Shown here in pieces: positions 14,628 through 28,127 of a DNA stretch of 64,000 bases. Positions within the stretch are counted from its first letter, which is position 1. The number at the start of each line of letters is the position of its first letter. The stretch lies in assembly GCF_033807715.1 (NCBI RefSeq), contig NC_084591.1:28298590-28362589 (forward strand). Direction: 5' to 3'. The translations under genes and the position numbers were made by a program. The stretch is from Cololabis saira (lineage: Eukaryota; Chordata; Actinopteri; Beloniformes; Belonidae). The notes beneath the pieces are model-generated. The model worked only from the letters and a program-made list of their open reading frames with translations. It did not search any database and was not told where the DNA came from.

Positions 14628-14710
14628 CAAACTGTATCCTGGTCCGGATTACTCCAATAGGGATGTTATAGATCCTCTCCAAGTAGTTCTTTAAGTCGTA
14701 TTTGGTCATC
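14628..14710 (-). CDS. mrpl23: mrpl23 coding exon 3
   Basis: This 83-nt exon encodes MTKYDLKNYLERIYN, then IPIGVIRTRIQF. It corresponds to human [28 protein letters not shown], the first helix and strand of the uL23 domain. The minus-strand acceptor is atctgcacag|GATGACC and the donor is CAGTTTG|gtaagtc. The phases fit: the first base completes Glu from exon 2, and the last base begins the Gly codon finished by exon 4. About 19.2 kb of repeat-rich intron separates it from exon 2. The exon begins immediately beyond the right end of a common teleost interspersed repeat at about 14,605. Confidence 0.96.
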
Positions 14711-14719
14711 CTGTGCAGA

Positions 14720-16639
14720 TATATCCAGAACAGATAGAAAGAGAAAGAAAAAGACAAAAAAGCTTTCAGCATTAGGATGTTTGTGTCCTTAGGAATAATT
14801 TGAATGTGCAAGTGTGACCACTGGGGAGTCAGAGATGATATCTGATACTGCAGTTTAGCACTTCCAAGGTTATATGTTGGATCGTTTTTCATCATGCAGC
14901 ACAACATTCACCTCATTGACATCCACATGTAGAAATAATACATTTCCAAACTGCATTCCCATAATGTCTGTAGTCGTTACTTTAAAGGACAGGACACTCC
15001 GGGGAAACTGACATTCAGCTCCTCTGCATGGACCATATAGCAAATAGTGGAGAAATGTGAGTGTCAGTGTTCATCCAATTAGCTTTCTGTAAGTATTGAT
15101 CTCGCCTAGTGAAATCCTACACAGGAAGTGGACCTGGCACCGACTGATCTGCTGGGACAGCCAAGTTAAAGGTAGCTCACTGGGTAGCATTTGAAAGAGA
15201 CTCCTCTGCCCAGAGGAAGAGAGGCTTTTAACTGCTAATCAATCTAGCCAATTGGATTAGCCTGGTGGAAAGCACTTCTCAAATGCGTCAGACAAAGTGC
15301 TTAATAGCGACGTTGTGGTCTGACATGAGTGCCTTGGATATGGTGTCTTCTATCACTTCATGTGTTTCTTTGACAAAGCAGGGCAGTGTAATATTAACAG
15401 ATATTCAAAGTAAACGGCAGAATACAATACCTGGAACGGCTAAAATAATATTGGGTTAAAAAGAAATGCATACAGAAATTCTGTCAGAGAATACGAAAAG
15501 ACTTCATGCTCACGAGTAATGTAATACATGTTTACAGGCTGTACAAATAAACAACTTCCCTCCTAAACTATAAGCTAAACTTTGGCAAAGCTGACTGATA
15601 CAAAATAAGAAGGCTTTAATTTGTAGTGTACTGAGAGAAGGAATTCTACATTCAAAATGCTTAAATATTTTTACATTTGAAAACGTTTGAATTAAAGTAG
15701 TGGCTCTAGAAAGTCTGTTTTCTACATCAACTTCAGAGACAGACCCTTAGGGGAGGGCCAATTTTCCATTGAGTTCTCACTCTTATATAGCATACTGGGG
15801 TTTCTACATATTACCACTTACCAATAAGCAAAACTGAAAATAAATAAAACTTTAATTGAAATAAAGGGGTTGGATAGGAACTAAACAATGTCAGATCATA
15901 TTATTCATATGTAATATCTAGAGCACAACAGAGGTGCAAGATTCATCAAACAACTAGAATAAAAATAGCTATTCTTATTCAGTGGTCAATAAAAACAAGT
16001 CTCGACCTCACCTCATTCTTTAAGACAGCCTTGAGTTCTTCAGTAAAAATGAATGTGTCTATTTTGAATCTTTAAGAAGTCATATAATGTCACCTGATGG
16101 GGTACATGGAGAGAGAAAATTGTCATGGATGGTGACATCTAGCCATTAAGACCAAAACCCTTTTTTTGAAACAGGTTGTGGTAAGCAGGTGTATTTCTGC
16201 TGCAAGGTTGGACAGTTTAATATTGGAGTCAGTGAGGAGTGACCAGCTTTGGAGGCAACCCCAGTGGTCAGTCGAGGAACTACAAAGTTCTTCATTTACG
16301 GTATAGGTTTGCGTCGGATCAGCAAGCCCCTTGGTCTGAGGATATCATGGACCTACATCCTCAGACCTTATTTCAGATGATCTTCTCCTACTTATCAATG
16401 CATCTGAAGCGATCCATTTCCACAACATTTGGTCGCATCGCAACTTGCACCCTGAACAGATAGGACTTGTGCATGTGGACCTTTGCTCCAAAGCTGTAGC
16501 AGCCCCTCTCCATACCACACCCTACCTGAATAGCCTTTAAATCTCCATTTCATCTCTGTCCAATTAGACATGTAAAAGTAAGTTCTACCACATCTTCTCA
16601 TCTGTGAAACTAATAGTGAGATCCTACTGTTGTCTGTGC
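14720..16639. other. mrpl23 intron 2, right after exon 3; nothing recognised
   Basis: AT-rich intronic DNA; no coding block or repeat ends that I could support. Confidence 0.5.
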
Positions 16640-16643
16640 TTAA

Positions 16644-17146
16644 AGGGGACCTATTATGAAAAACGTGATTTTCTTGCTTTAACATATTTAAAGTGGTCTC
16701 CCCTCAACCTGCCAACTCAGAGAAGGAGGAAAGCAACCAAATTCTGCAGTGTCTGTACAGCCGCCCGTATTAGCCGTCCAGTGTGATGTGGCTTCTACGA
16801 GCCGTTCAGATTCTGCTCCCGTCGTTACGTAACCAAAATGCGATTTACATAGGTTGGCCTCCGATGCGTGAAACCACGCCCACAACTAACTCCGCCGGCC
16901 GGAGCTTCCACCATTTTTTCGTAGCGGTGTATCGCGTCATTCAGGCAGCCAATCAGCAAAGTGCCTCATTATCATAGCCCCGCCCACTCAGAATCCCGCA
17001 TAGAGAAGGAGGTTAGAGAATGGGAAGATAAAGACATGTCTCAGAGGCTGAATTTCTAATTTATTTAGCAAAAACAATCAAAAGCTTGTTTTTAAGACAT
17101 TCAAGGCCTGTTTAAAATAGGTATTAGTTGCCATAATAGGTCCCCT
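16644..17146. mobile_element. piggyBac-like MITE, family A, copy 1
   Basis: Ends AGGGGACCTATTATG...CATAATAGGTCCCCT with TTAA immediately outside both (16,640-16,643; 17,147-17,150), the duplication typical of piggyBac. The inside is GC-richer and non-coding. It serves as the empty-site reference for the interrupted copy at 22,824. Confidence 0.85.
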
Positions 17147-17150
17147 TTAA

Positions 17151-19816
17151 GTAGATATCACTCATAACATTAAGTTACCTTTTAGGGGTAGAATTGAGAC
17201 TGAATAATATCAAAACAATTGTTAGGTATTAATCAAACTCATCTGTCAAAACAAAGCTTTTTCTTCTTTTGATTAAAAGATGGAAGTACTAATTTAATTA
17301 TTCATTTGCAAAGTGTCTAAACTAGACTTAAAAAGGGGATAGACGCATGAAACAAGATCAATGTCTGTAATACAAGCCATCCACATGTTGGGCTTTCTAA
17401 AAAGGTTAACAATATGTTCCCTAAATAAATATTTGTCTCTTCATGTAACCAAATCATTGTACAAAAGAAACTTTAACTTGTTTTCCTGTGGAAAGTTTGA
17501 GAGCAGATAGACATTCATTCAGATGTCTCTCTGTGATCCATTTGTACCCACCTCCTCCTATAACCACTCTTGCAGACTGTCTGCCAGATGGAAGTGAAGT
17601 AGTGCAGTGACCAGGGGTACTTGAGATCATGAGAGGAAGAAAGACTGATTGCTCTGAGACAAGTTTTCCTAGAAAGCAGGGGCAGGAAACTGGAGGAGAG
17701 GAAAGTGGCTTTGGGACTGTAAAGTCTCATGTGGATCATTAACATAGGGAATGCTGATCCTGATTAATGAGCAGACCATTTTCCAAATATGTACTATTTT
17801 TACCACTCGAGTTATCCAGCTACCAAAAAAGCTGAGATATGGTATATATGAATCAAGTCTTGGCGCAGCTGTGCAAGTTAATATGCTTAATGAAAAGGGA
17901 CGTAACAGCTGAAAGCCCAAGTAAACTGTACACACAATAAATTAGAAAAACACTATCAAACATACAAAGTCCAATTACCAAATGACCAATATTTACACAT
18001 TTTCTATTAGAACAAACATGACATTGTATCTATGCAAAGATAATACAAATGTTGAATACAACAAATACATTACATCACAGAATGGAAAATAAATGCATCA
18101 ACAACTGAGACCTAACCTTAATTTTAACACAGCATTAAGTGTAAAGTGATTTCTGTCTCACTGGCACTTTATGTTTTTCAATTTCTGAAATATATGTACT
18201 GTACCCCCTACTGTTCCACACAAGGAAGTGCAGTTCTTTACGGATGGATATAAACTTCTATAGAGCCATGGAAGAAAGGCTTTGTAAACATTTCATTCAT
18301 TTAATTTTTCTTGCATCAAGAAAATTACTGTAACAAAAACAAGAATAATACTGCTTGGTGAGAAATAGGTGAGGTGATTGGCCTGCACAGCTGCGTAACC
18401 AATTTTCTGAACTATGTTGCTAGAAAGACATTAACTGCTTTTCGTGTACACTGTGGGTTATCAGCTAGTTACCCATCAATTCACTATCAATATTAAAAAG
18501 ACGTCTCAAACGTTTTGATTGAAAATGTATTGACTAAACAAAGTATAGCAAGTGAGTTTTGTTTTTGGGGGGGTTTTTTGTTGTTTTTTTTTTTTACACA
18601 CAAAGTAATCTGTTTTTACAACTTTTAGTACTTTGTGTTAAGTTGTAAAATTTAGGACCACAATAAAACAGAAGGAGGACTTTTGCGAGGAGTTTCACAC
18701 ACATTTTAAAAGTCATAGTGAGAGTCTGGAAAAGAAGGAACTGCGGATTGATTCCCATTTGTTCACAGTATTCTGTAGAAACAAGCAATCACTTAACATG
18801 TTAATTAAACTGAACATGTGCTAGTAAACAGCAATATAGAGTTTCAAGTTGTAACAATTAGCAATGCAGGCCAAAAATCACGTCTTAGTCATTATGGGCT
18901 ATTTTTAAAGGCAAATACCATTTAGGTCTTATTTTCCTTCTCCTATAACAGGATTATTTTTAAAACTTCCTCATTGTGCAGCACTTTTTCATTGAGTGTT
19001 TAAAATTTTCCAAAGTGGAATACATCATATTCGTGGATTTATGTAGCTCTCAACACAAGCACAGGTGAATACTGTGCACCACAGTTAAAGGTGTTTAATC
19101 TGACATGGCTCCCATTTTAGCTACAAACTACAACCCAGTCTGGGAGAAAGCCTTGGCATGAAAGCTGAGGAGAAAATGTCACGTCAACAGAGTACATAAA
19201 CAAGGCTAAACTTAGACAAAGAGTGGGGTGTCTCAAACAGTAATGAAAGCTGTATCTGACCATCATCCAAGTATAAACACCCATCTGACTCAATCTAACC
19301 TTTCACACCTTAAAGAATAAAAACCTGTCTCCAGGAACTGCTGAGGCTAAAGACATCGTTCCTCAGCAACTGGCATATATTTATACCCAAACACACGTGC
19401 TACAAAGATTTCCCAGCCAAGATGGTGAGGGAACTCCAAACACAAGACTCATCACACGACACAGACGATGGATTAGATGCAATTATGGGCTGTTGTTATG
19501 AAGCAGATTTAAATAAGCACCCTGGCTTCATTGTCAGGAAAAAAATTATAAAGCTATACAGCTCTAAATTGTTCAACACTAAGTGTATGTGGGAGATATA
19601 AAGCCTTATGTGTTTACTGAAAGATGGAACAGATGCATTGATGAAATAAATCTGATTTCCTTGGTGAAGCAAGCCAGAAGAGTGTTGGAGTCTGCAGACC
19701 TATCCTAACATATTTTAGTTGGTTCAGCTTAATAATTTCCAAGCAATTCTATTTGCTTCTCGATATTTCCCATTCTCAAGATTATTACCATTATTTCCAG
19801 TTCAAACGTGTTTTCT
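17151..19816. other. mrpl23 intron 2 sequence; nothing recognised
   Basis: Low-GC intronic DNA with T and G homopolymers near 18,560; no gene or clear element. Confidence 0.5.
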
Positions 19817-19820
19817 TTAA

Positions 19821-20641
19821 AGGGATTGTGACATGAAAAACACATTTTTCTTGATTTTTTGTGTTTTGTTGGGTGTCTTGACATCAATTACACCCAAAAA
19901 ACAACGAACTTTTAACATTCAGTGTATTGTGTGCTTTCTGGGATTTTCCGCATAACTGTGCAAAAACGGCGCATGTGGTTTGGTGGCGGGCCGTTACGTA
20001 ACGGCCCGCTAAATCACCGCCCCCTCCACCCAGCTCCCTGTCTCCTCTCCTCTCCAGCGCACCATAAAGGCTGATTTATGGTTCCGCGTTACACCGACGC
20101 AGAGCCTACAGCGTAGGGTTACGCGGCGACGCGCACCATACGCTGAACCTACGGCGTAAGCCCTGCGTCGATTTAACGCGGAACCATAAATGAGGCTTAA
20201 CACGGAGCTGTTAAAGTTTACAGCCTCTTTTGTTCTAATCACCGGAGGAAAACTGCTAAGAAGACCCGCGGCCACTGACTGGACTTAAGATAAGGGGACA
20301 GTGCTGCTTGCATGCCTTTATTTTTATGATTGTTTGCTGTGGTTCGCCCTCCTGCTTTTCCGTGCATGCTTCGCCTGTCGCTCTCGGCTTAACTCTCCGA
20401 CGCCGCTGTGAGCGTATGGCTGGAGGAGGAGGAGGTTTGGAGGAGGAGCGGAGCAATGATTGACAGGAAAGGGAGAAAAGGAAGCATTTTTCACGGCGCA
20501 AAAAAACACTGTAATAAAAAGCCAGGAAAAGAGTACTAGAGTGAAGTTTTTCTTGTTACACTCTTTTAGACACATTTGAGGGATGTTGGCCAAGACTTTT
20601 AATAGTGTTAAAAGCATGTTAAAAATGATGTCACAATACCT
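19821..20641. mobile_element. piggyBac-like MITE, family B, with nested palindromic MITE
   Basis: Ends AGGGATTGTGACAT...ATGTCACAATACCT, with TTAA on both sides (19,817-19,820; 20,642-20,645). The centre has a GGCCGTTACGTAACGGCC palindrome (19,989-20,006). A 130-bp palindromic MITE has inserted at 20,068. Confidence 0.85.
20068..20197. mobile_element. palindromic MITE, copy 2 (TAA duplication)
   Basis: AGGCTGATTTATGGTTCCGC...GCGGAACCATAAATGAGGCT with TAA at 20,065-20,067 and 20,198-20,200. The TWA duplication points to PIF/Harbinger. Confidence 0.85.
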
Positions 20642-20649
20642 TTAAGCCC

Positions 20650-21470
20650 ATGGACGACTGGATGTCATTAGTTAAATAATCTTATAGTGCTAAAAGTGCA
20701 CTCAAGGACATGGTTAAAATGAATGTTGTACATAAGGGGGGGCTTTTACAGTCATCCACTAACAAATACTGAAAAATTGAGCATATTTATATGTTTTAAC
20801 TAATATTTGCAAGGTCAGAAAACCCTATATTTATGCAAAAGAAAAGAAGCCTTAACCACTTCGTTTGGCTTAATTTACTGTCACTGGAGGGGCAAAAAGA
20901 ATAGGTGAAGCAACTTTGTCAGAAGAAAGACTATATATTTATGGTACAGATAAGTTGCATGTCATATGTGCATAGGTGGTACTTTTAGACACCTGCAGAT
21001 GTGATCAAAATAACAATTAAAAGAGTCGAAAAGCACACAAGTTTAAATAATCTTATATTGTTAGCAGGAAAGCAATTGGTTTGACAGGTGGAGAGTGGGC
21101 AGTTAAATAATGTGTGTCTGGTGTCTAGTTTCATATTTGGGTGGAATTATTGGTCATCATGGTGAATCATGTTTGGAAAACAATGCGTGTGCAGCACTGT
21201 ATAATTATCTTGATTCAAAGACACATTTTAAATCAATGTAACATCTTGAAGGCAGATACAGCTTGAATTATACCTCTGCATTAAACGTACAATAAACTTA
21301 TAGTGTAGTATGACACCTACCCACACACATTACAAAATATTGCAGTGGCATAGACCAATCACCTGGATGGTCTGCTTGGTTTAGCATGGTAAAACCCTAC
21401 CCTCTCTTTCTGCACTCTTTCTCTCTCTACTTTTTTTTGTTTATTAAAGAAAAACTTGCTCGTAATAAAC
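20650..21470. other. mrpl23 intron 2 sequence; nothing recognised
   Basis: No coding or repeat structure that I can support. Confidence 0.5.
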
Positions 21471-21477
21471 TTATGGG

Positions 21478-21930
21478 ACTTTTCCACTAGTACCTACTCG
21501 GCTCTACTCATCTCAGGTCGGCTCGACTCAACTCGGCCTAGTTTCTTTTCCATAACAATTCAGCACCTGGAGCAGAAGTGGGCAGGGTTGGAGCGAAGCT
21601 GCTGTGACGTAGGTGATTGTGTGATCTAAACAAAGAAGACAACAACACTAAATATGTAGATAATGGAGGAGATGATATATGTGCTGCTGGGTCCGTGGCT
21701 TATGTTCGATATCAAGTTAAAAAATGAGAGTGAGAGAAGCTTCAAGTGGACACTTTTTAATTTCCACCAGTTAGCATTGAAGGAAAGCACATGGTCTCAG
21801 CATCCATTGATTCAGATGTGGGACATCAGTTGGCAAGAAAGCTGGACAAGATTCTATACGAGGCAAGAGTCAGTCAGTCTGCAACTCTGTGAGTATGGAT
21901 ACATAATCAGGAATGAAGAGGACAGGTGAT
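21478..21930. mobile_element. truncated relative of the CACTAGT-end MITE
   Basis: Starts GGGACTTTTCCACTAGTACC and continues with CGGCTCGACTCAACTCGGCC, like the element at 12,995. The right terminus was not found, so the end coordinate is approximate. An 88-codon open frame from 21,663 falls inside and resembles no protein I know. Confidence 0.5.
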
Positions 21931-22823
21931 GGGGCCAGCCAGCTTTAGGATGAAGAGGCAAGAGGTTCTGAAGTATCACATTAAGAACAAATTGGAAGGG
22001 TTGGCTGGTGTTATTTTGATGGTTCTGAAAGACATATCTGAACACTTGCAATCCGTCTCTCCCGCTGTGCTGTAAAACGTTAAATACGGTAAAAGGAATG
22101 TGCATAGCAGTAAAAGAGATAAATTGGTAAATGTAAACTGGTAATTGAGTTGTTTTTTTTTTTTAAATGCAGTTTTTTGGCCTATCACTTGGTATGATAA
22201 AAGTTATGTTAGTGTTAGCACTTTAAAAAAAATTTTAAAGTTTGCTTAATTCGAGCTTGACCGGCTGCTGGCTCAAAACTCCAACAAAATAAATGAAACT
22301 ATCAGAAATTACTACCGTATTTTTCAGGCCATTAGGCGCACCGCATTATAAAAAGGCACACATATCAATTAAGGGGTCTATTTAAATACATAGGGCACAC
22401 CGGGTTATAAGCTGCATGATAAAACCTATATGAAGCGAAACAAGAGCCTCGTAAGTCAAACTTTATTCAACTCATTCACAATAACTCAGTCGTTACTAAT
22501 ACAGAAAAATAAACTCACATTTTAAACCATTCGTCTTCCACAAATACACAAATAAAAAGTGGAAGAGGTAAGCGTCGTACTACGCCCTGTTCTCTGATTG
22601 GTTCATTCGTTGCCAGCAATAGAAGACACCTGAAGTTAGTGCGAGGTTGGAACAACGTTGTATTCCAACATTTGATTATAACTGGATTACGATACAGATT
22701 TGAAAATTCTGTAAATTCTGCAAATTTCTTGTAAAATTCTGTAAATTCTGCAAATTTGAAAAATTAATGAAAATTGGGTTTACGCTACAAACCCAACATT
22801 GGCTTGATGTCTAATTATAGTAA

Positions 22824-23491
22824 AGGGGACATTTCTTTATCTTCCCAGTCTCTAACCTCCTTCTCTATGCGGGATTCTGAGTGGACGGGGAGGCTATGAT
22901 AATGAGGCAAAAAATGGCGGAAGCTCTGGCCGGCGGAGTTACCGTGTCCTAACTGCATGCGATGCGAGCAAGCGTCAGCGACAAAATCAATTTCATCCAT
23001 CCATTTGCTTTATCTTCTATTGGACTGTCCTGCTTCTATTTTCATCTGCGCTCGCGTTGAAAGCCGGTTGAAAGCGCTGTAGGAAACAGTCACGGATGAG
23101 GAACGGCTGATCCAGTTAGTTGAAATGAGAAGTTATCTCTATGATTCCTCCTCATTTCACTACAGAAACCTCAATAAAGTGGCAGCTGGCTGGAGGGAGA
23201 TGGACAGAGAGCGTCCGATGTCGCGCAGTGCGATGCGATAGTCGGACGCTCGTATGCAGTTAGGACACAGTGTTTAGTTGTGGGCGTGGTTTGCATTTTG
23301 GTTACGTAACGAAAATCAGCAGAATCTGAACGGCTCGTAGAAGCCACGTCACACTGGATGGCTCATCCGGGCGGCTGTACAGACACTGCAGAATTTGGTT
23401 GCTTTACTCCTTCTCTGAGTTGGCAGGCTGAGGGGAGACCACTTTATATATGTTAAAGCAAGAAAAAACGTGTTTTTCATAATAGGTCCCC
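22824..23491. mobile_element. piggyBac-like MITE, family A, copy 2 (inverted, interrupted)
   Basis: This is the reverse complement of the element at 16,644-17,146: AGGGGACA at the left, CATAATAGGTCCCC at the right, then TTAA (23,492-23,495). It is split by a further element at 22,942. Confidence 0.85.
22942..23273. mobile_element. PIF/Harbinger-like MITE nested in the piggyBac-like MITE
   Basis: TGTCCTAACTGCAT at the left is inverted as ATGCAGTTAGGACA at the right. Compared with the uninterrupted copy (GGCGGAGTTAGTTGTGGGCG on the reverse strand of 16,644-17,146), the insertion has duplicated TTA (22,939-22,941 and 23,274-23,276). Confidence 0.85.
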
Positions 23492-24554
23492 TTAAGGTAA
23501 CATGGACTAGATGGATGATGGTTAGGTATATAATGTTGTCTGACGTTGCAACCCTTATCCAACCAACCCGTATGCAACAAAGGACCGACTTTAATGAGTC
23601 AGCTGAATGGTCCGACAGTCAATCAAGGGAGCGGCTTCGTCGCTGCCTAAGTCGCACACTGATTGCAGTGTACCACATAAAATTGATTTTAGGTTAGTAA
23701 GCACAACAAAATTCATACATAAGGCGCAGCTGATTATAGGGCGCACTGACGATTTTTGAGGAATATTAAGCGTTTTAAGTGCGCGTTATAGTGCGGAAAA
23801 TACGGTACATAATCAGCATTTACAATTTTTGTTTGCCAGTCGCAAAGCTCAGGAACCGGTCAACGGAAAATCAACAGGCTTGATCGTGATGTACAGACAT
23901 TTGCCAGTGAATTTAGTTGTCATGTAAAATATCTTTGGCATGGGCAGTAGTTTTGGGAGTTGACATCAGGTGACTTTGAATCAAAGCTAAAGCCAATGAG
24001 AGAACATGGCATCAGGTAATGTCACTGTGAAGAAAGGAAAGACACACAACCTGTGTTCTTTGTCTTGTCTTTTTTTCAAATATGCTCTGAATACATCGTA
24101 GCTCAAACAGTTTGGACTGCTCATTTCTTCACTTGTATTATTTTCAAAGATTAACTCCTCTTTTTCATGTGGTTATACCTTACTTCCCATGTCTGTTTTG
24201 TTGACAAAAAAGTGGTTAGGAGAGACCAGTTGGGTGACCCAGGCGGTTTCTCAATAAAAGTACTTGTCTGTACTTGCGTTCTTGTGCACTTGTAATATGT
24301 CATCAGCTGCTGGCGAAGTACCATTTCAATTTGTGGTGAAAATATCAAGACAGAGCCCATTTTAAGACTTGGTTGTGAGTCTTTTGACTTTTTTTCTTTT
24401 TCGCCTCTCCAAAGCTCGCTCCAAAGTAGGTACACAAGTCCAATCTTGGCGTAATTAGAATGGAGAAAAATCACAAGTTGCTGGAAGGTCATATAGTGTG
24501 TGTAACCCTTCATCCCCAGTTATCCATGAATGTGAACTGCAAAATGGCATCAGC

Positions 24555-24830
24555 AATCCATCCATCATCCATCCATTTCTATACCCGTTAATCCTGTTTA
24601 GGGTCATGGGGGTTCCGGAGCCTATCCCAGCTCATCACAGCTGAGAGGCAGGGGTACAGCCTGGACAGGTCGCCAGTCTATCGCAGGGCCACATACCTGT
24701 ATACAGACAAACCATGCATGCTCGCACTCACCCCTACAGGCAACTTGGAATCGTCAATTACCCTAACGTGCATGTTTTTGGAAGCTGGAGTACAGACAGG
24801 AGACCCATGCAAAAATCCTTCAATGGGAAC
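24555..24830 (-). repeat. teleost CCATCC-type interspersed repeat
   Basis: CATCCATCCATTTCTATACC, then GGGTCATGGGGGTTCCGGAGC, GGACAGGTCGCCAGTCTATC and AACGTGCATGTTTTTGGA are landmarks of a very common fish repeat with a GGATG tail on its sense strand. Decayed pieces also occur at 45,894-45,965 and, in the opposite orientation, at 51,785-51,880. Confidence 0.7.
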
Positions 24831-27800
24831 GATGGAAAATACCAGAATAACACACACTTCCTAACCCTTTTGTCTCTTAGGTACAGCGCGTACTGTGATT
24901 GTTGACACACACACACGTCAACCAGTTGATCAGGTATTAAGTGGATTATGAGTGTAAGTACATGCCAAGAACTGGTAAACTATGTGAGAAAAGTAATATG
25001 CCAAAAAGACTCCATGTGTAAGCTTTGTGTACTCGCTATCCAAACATATAAAACATCGAAGGCACACCAAGCTTTACGTACACATGTACAGTATATGCAC
25101 TTAACCAACATCAACTTCAAAAAAAATTGTGTCAGAGTGGTTTTATGGTGAGAACGCAATGGAAGAGTACTGTTCTGTGAAGATGAAAGTCAAAAGAAAG
25201 CCGCTCCTCATTGTTGGCCGACCCATTGTCAGATTGAGTTGTGATATTCACGGTCTCTACTTTAACCCACCCGTCTACATGGACAATGCATGCATAGAAG
25301 TTTCACAACACTAAGTATCAAGATCATAATAGAAGACTTTGTATTGTGAGGATGCCATTGAGGAACCTGATACTTAAGGAGAAGAGAAAGACAGCTGAGA
25401 AGTTGAGAGTAAAAGAACATCGTGTGAAGGATTACATTTATTGTTTGGGTTCTGGTCACAAAATAAAACAAAAATATATCAAAGCCTAAGCCATTTAACT
25501 TCTTACAAAGAACTGGGTCACTAAGGCAAATCCCACTTATTTGAAGTCCATAAGTCTTATTAATGATCAGGTTTCCACTACGTGTTTGTTAAGTAAAGGA
25601 GATTAATAGAAACAGTGAGAGACTGCCATGATCATCATCAAATGTTTTTAAGCCAATAAGAGCAAAAGTCTTGTAAATGTGGCAAAACATTGTGAGCTAT
25701 TGTGAATTTGATTTGGGTAACTTGGGTTAATGATGATTATATTTACACTTATGTCAATACTGAAAGTCTACAGTGACTTGGCACTAGAATGAAAACAAAA
25801 TTCAATGGTCTGCCATTTTCTGTGTATGTGTGTTGTTTTTTTTTTTTTTTTGTTTTTTTAATGGGCCTTTATTCACATCAGGTGAGGTACAAGAGGTGTG
25901 TGCGGGTGTAAACCGAGACATTGGATGATGTTCTACAGCAGAGAATAAATACTCCGGTGGCACAAAAGGTTACAGAACAATCCTAAAGGACAAACAAATA
26001 CTACGTTTCTGCAGGTGAAAACAGAATTATGAGCAAAAACTGCCCAGGTGTTTCAAACAACGAGTACCAAAGCGGGACTGGTTCTGGATTCGTAGCAAAG
26101 CTTTTAAGAAAAGCACAATAAACAGCAGAATCCAGGGTGGGATAGAGAAAAACATGCCTATCCTAGCAAAGAAATGAAGCCACACAAAAGAAAAAGAAAA
26201 GAAAAAAAGAGAACTAGGCAAACCACTGAAGACATCTACCCCCGGGTGTCACCTTGTGTTATTGCCCAAACAATGCCAGTATTATCACCACTCATTAGAA
26301 GCCACAAGCTTCAAATTTACTCACACGTACACCGCCTACCCTTGAAAATGAAAACTACAACAACAGTTTTCACTGCCATGACTCATGCTTATCAATAAAC
26401 TGAGAGTGGGGGTGACATTTAGTTTGTGTCATTGTCTCGCTGTGCGTGTCCTCTTACTACACTGTTTGGACGAATCAAGAAAAATAATGGTTTAACCCAT
26501 GCTGAGGCTTGAGAAGTGCATCAATCAGCTGCGCACCACTAGCAGGCATCAAAGGCTGCAAGAAAACATAACCTTAACACACCCATATAAAACACACACA
26601 CACACACACTTACCCATTTTGTGCACATATACACAACATTCTCACAAATCGACTCACCCACCAAACAAGACTGTGCGCACACACGCCCAAACACACGCAC
26701 AATTACATAAGCACCCTAGGAGTTTGGCAGAGAAGAGGCAAAAATCAGAGTGGGAGGCCAAGCACCTGGATGAACAGATTATGGTCTAAACCCCACCGGA
26801 GACACATAGATGATCTGCTACAAACTTCAATTTTTCTCCTTAGTGTGGGTTCTTGGCCTCGTCTCGCCTGAGGAACATGCTAACCTCGGTAACCTTGGCT
26901 CACAGATATAGTCAAAAGCGTAACTCATCACTGCTGTGTTGACTGGTAAAACCTTCTTAAAATGTTGTAAGGTATGAAAAAAAAAGGACTATATAATTAG
27001 CGTGCACAACTGGAAAGAGGTCAAGTAGTGCAATGTATATTGTAATACTTCATAAGAGATGGATTTTGGAGGATGATCAAGAACGTTTTATTATTTTCTC
27101 CTCTTTAGATTCAAATGTTAATTTTGAGTCCCATAGCTGGCCAATGTTTGATGCCTTACTGGATATCACCTCCTACATCCCTGCCCATGACAGCCTTTTG
27201 CATATCATGCAGCTCTACTCATAGACCGTCACAAGTACAAACTGTTGAGAATTGAGGTTCTTCTTCCGTTCTTGAGGCTGTTACACCACCTGGTGGCCAA
27301 GAAGCCCAACTGCAGTTTTTTTTATTACAAGTTCAGCAAGATCTCAGTAGACAAAATAAAACTTTTGAGGTCTAAAATGTAGCATAATTTTTTTCTGAAA
27401 CTATCAGAAAAAGGAGCAACCTTAAATAAGTCTAAATACATCTTACTGACCATGCGTAAATCATTTGCTTTATTTATACACATGGCATATTCTTTCTTCA
27501 AGTTCTAATATAGGGTATTTAAAATCTTAATCCATCAGCAAACAATTACTGGTTATATAAAGTTAGAGTCGCACACTGATGTTAGGTTGTGCGCTGAGCT
27601 TTCTCTCACTGCATGAATCACATTCCCTGCTTAGTTTACGCTCGCTAGATGAGCAACATGTATACAAACAGACAAACATTGCTGTGACCATGTGTTCACA
27701 TGTCTACTACGAGGGTGGCCAAAGTTCTACCTTTTTCGTTACGTGGATAACAGACCACCCTCAGTTAAAAAGAAAAAGACACGGATACAATCCGAGTTTA

Positions 27801-28127
27801 AATTGTCTCCATAAAGATTATTAATACATGATTGACAAATGTATGAATTGTGTGAAAGGTTGCGTCTTGGGTTCCATCTTTGTTTTTGTCTGCAGCCGCT
27901 TTGATCTTCTGCTCACGGTGGTCTCCCAATGCTTGAATACTGCCCCTTTAAGGAAAGCTGCATCCTTTAAAAAGGGGGGCTAAAATTCATCCAACATTCT
28001 CATTTGCAAGGTCATGGTTCTGGCTATTGTAATAATAGACTATAAAAATTATTAATCCTGCTTCCATTGCTTTGACGAAGCACAAAAGATGGTATTTATC
28101 CATCTATTCCTGAAATATAGATTTGAA
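24831..28127. other. mrpl23 intron 2 sequence; nothing recognised
   Basis: Contains a T tract at about 25,833-25,860 and short CA tracts at about 26,590-26,700; no gene seen. Confidence 0.5.

Larger units (their letters stand above)
22313..23807. mobile_element. DNA element with CCGTATTTT termini hosting two nested insertions
   Basis: The left end TACCGTATTTTTCAGGCC and right end GCGGAAAATACGGTA are inverted repeats, and GGCGCAC motifs follow on both sides (22,336; 23,738). This terminus is widespread in fish; the flanks are compatible with a TA duplication. The element is non-coding and is interrupted at 22,824-23,491. Confidence 0.7.
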
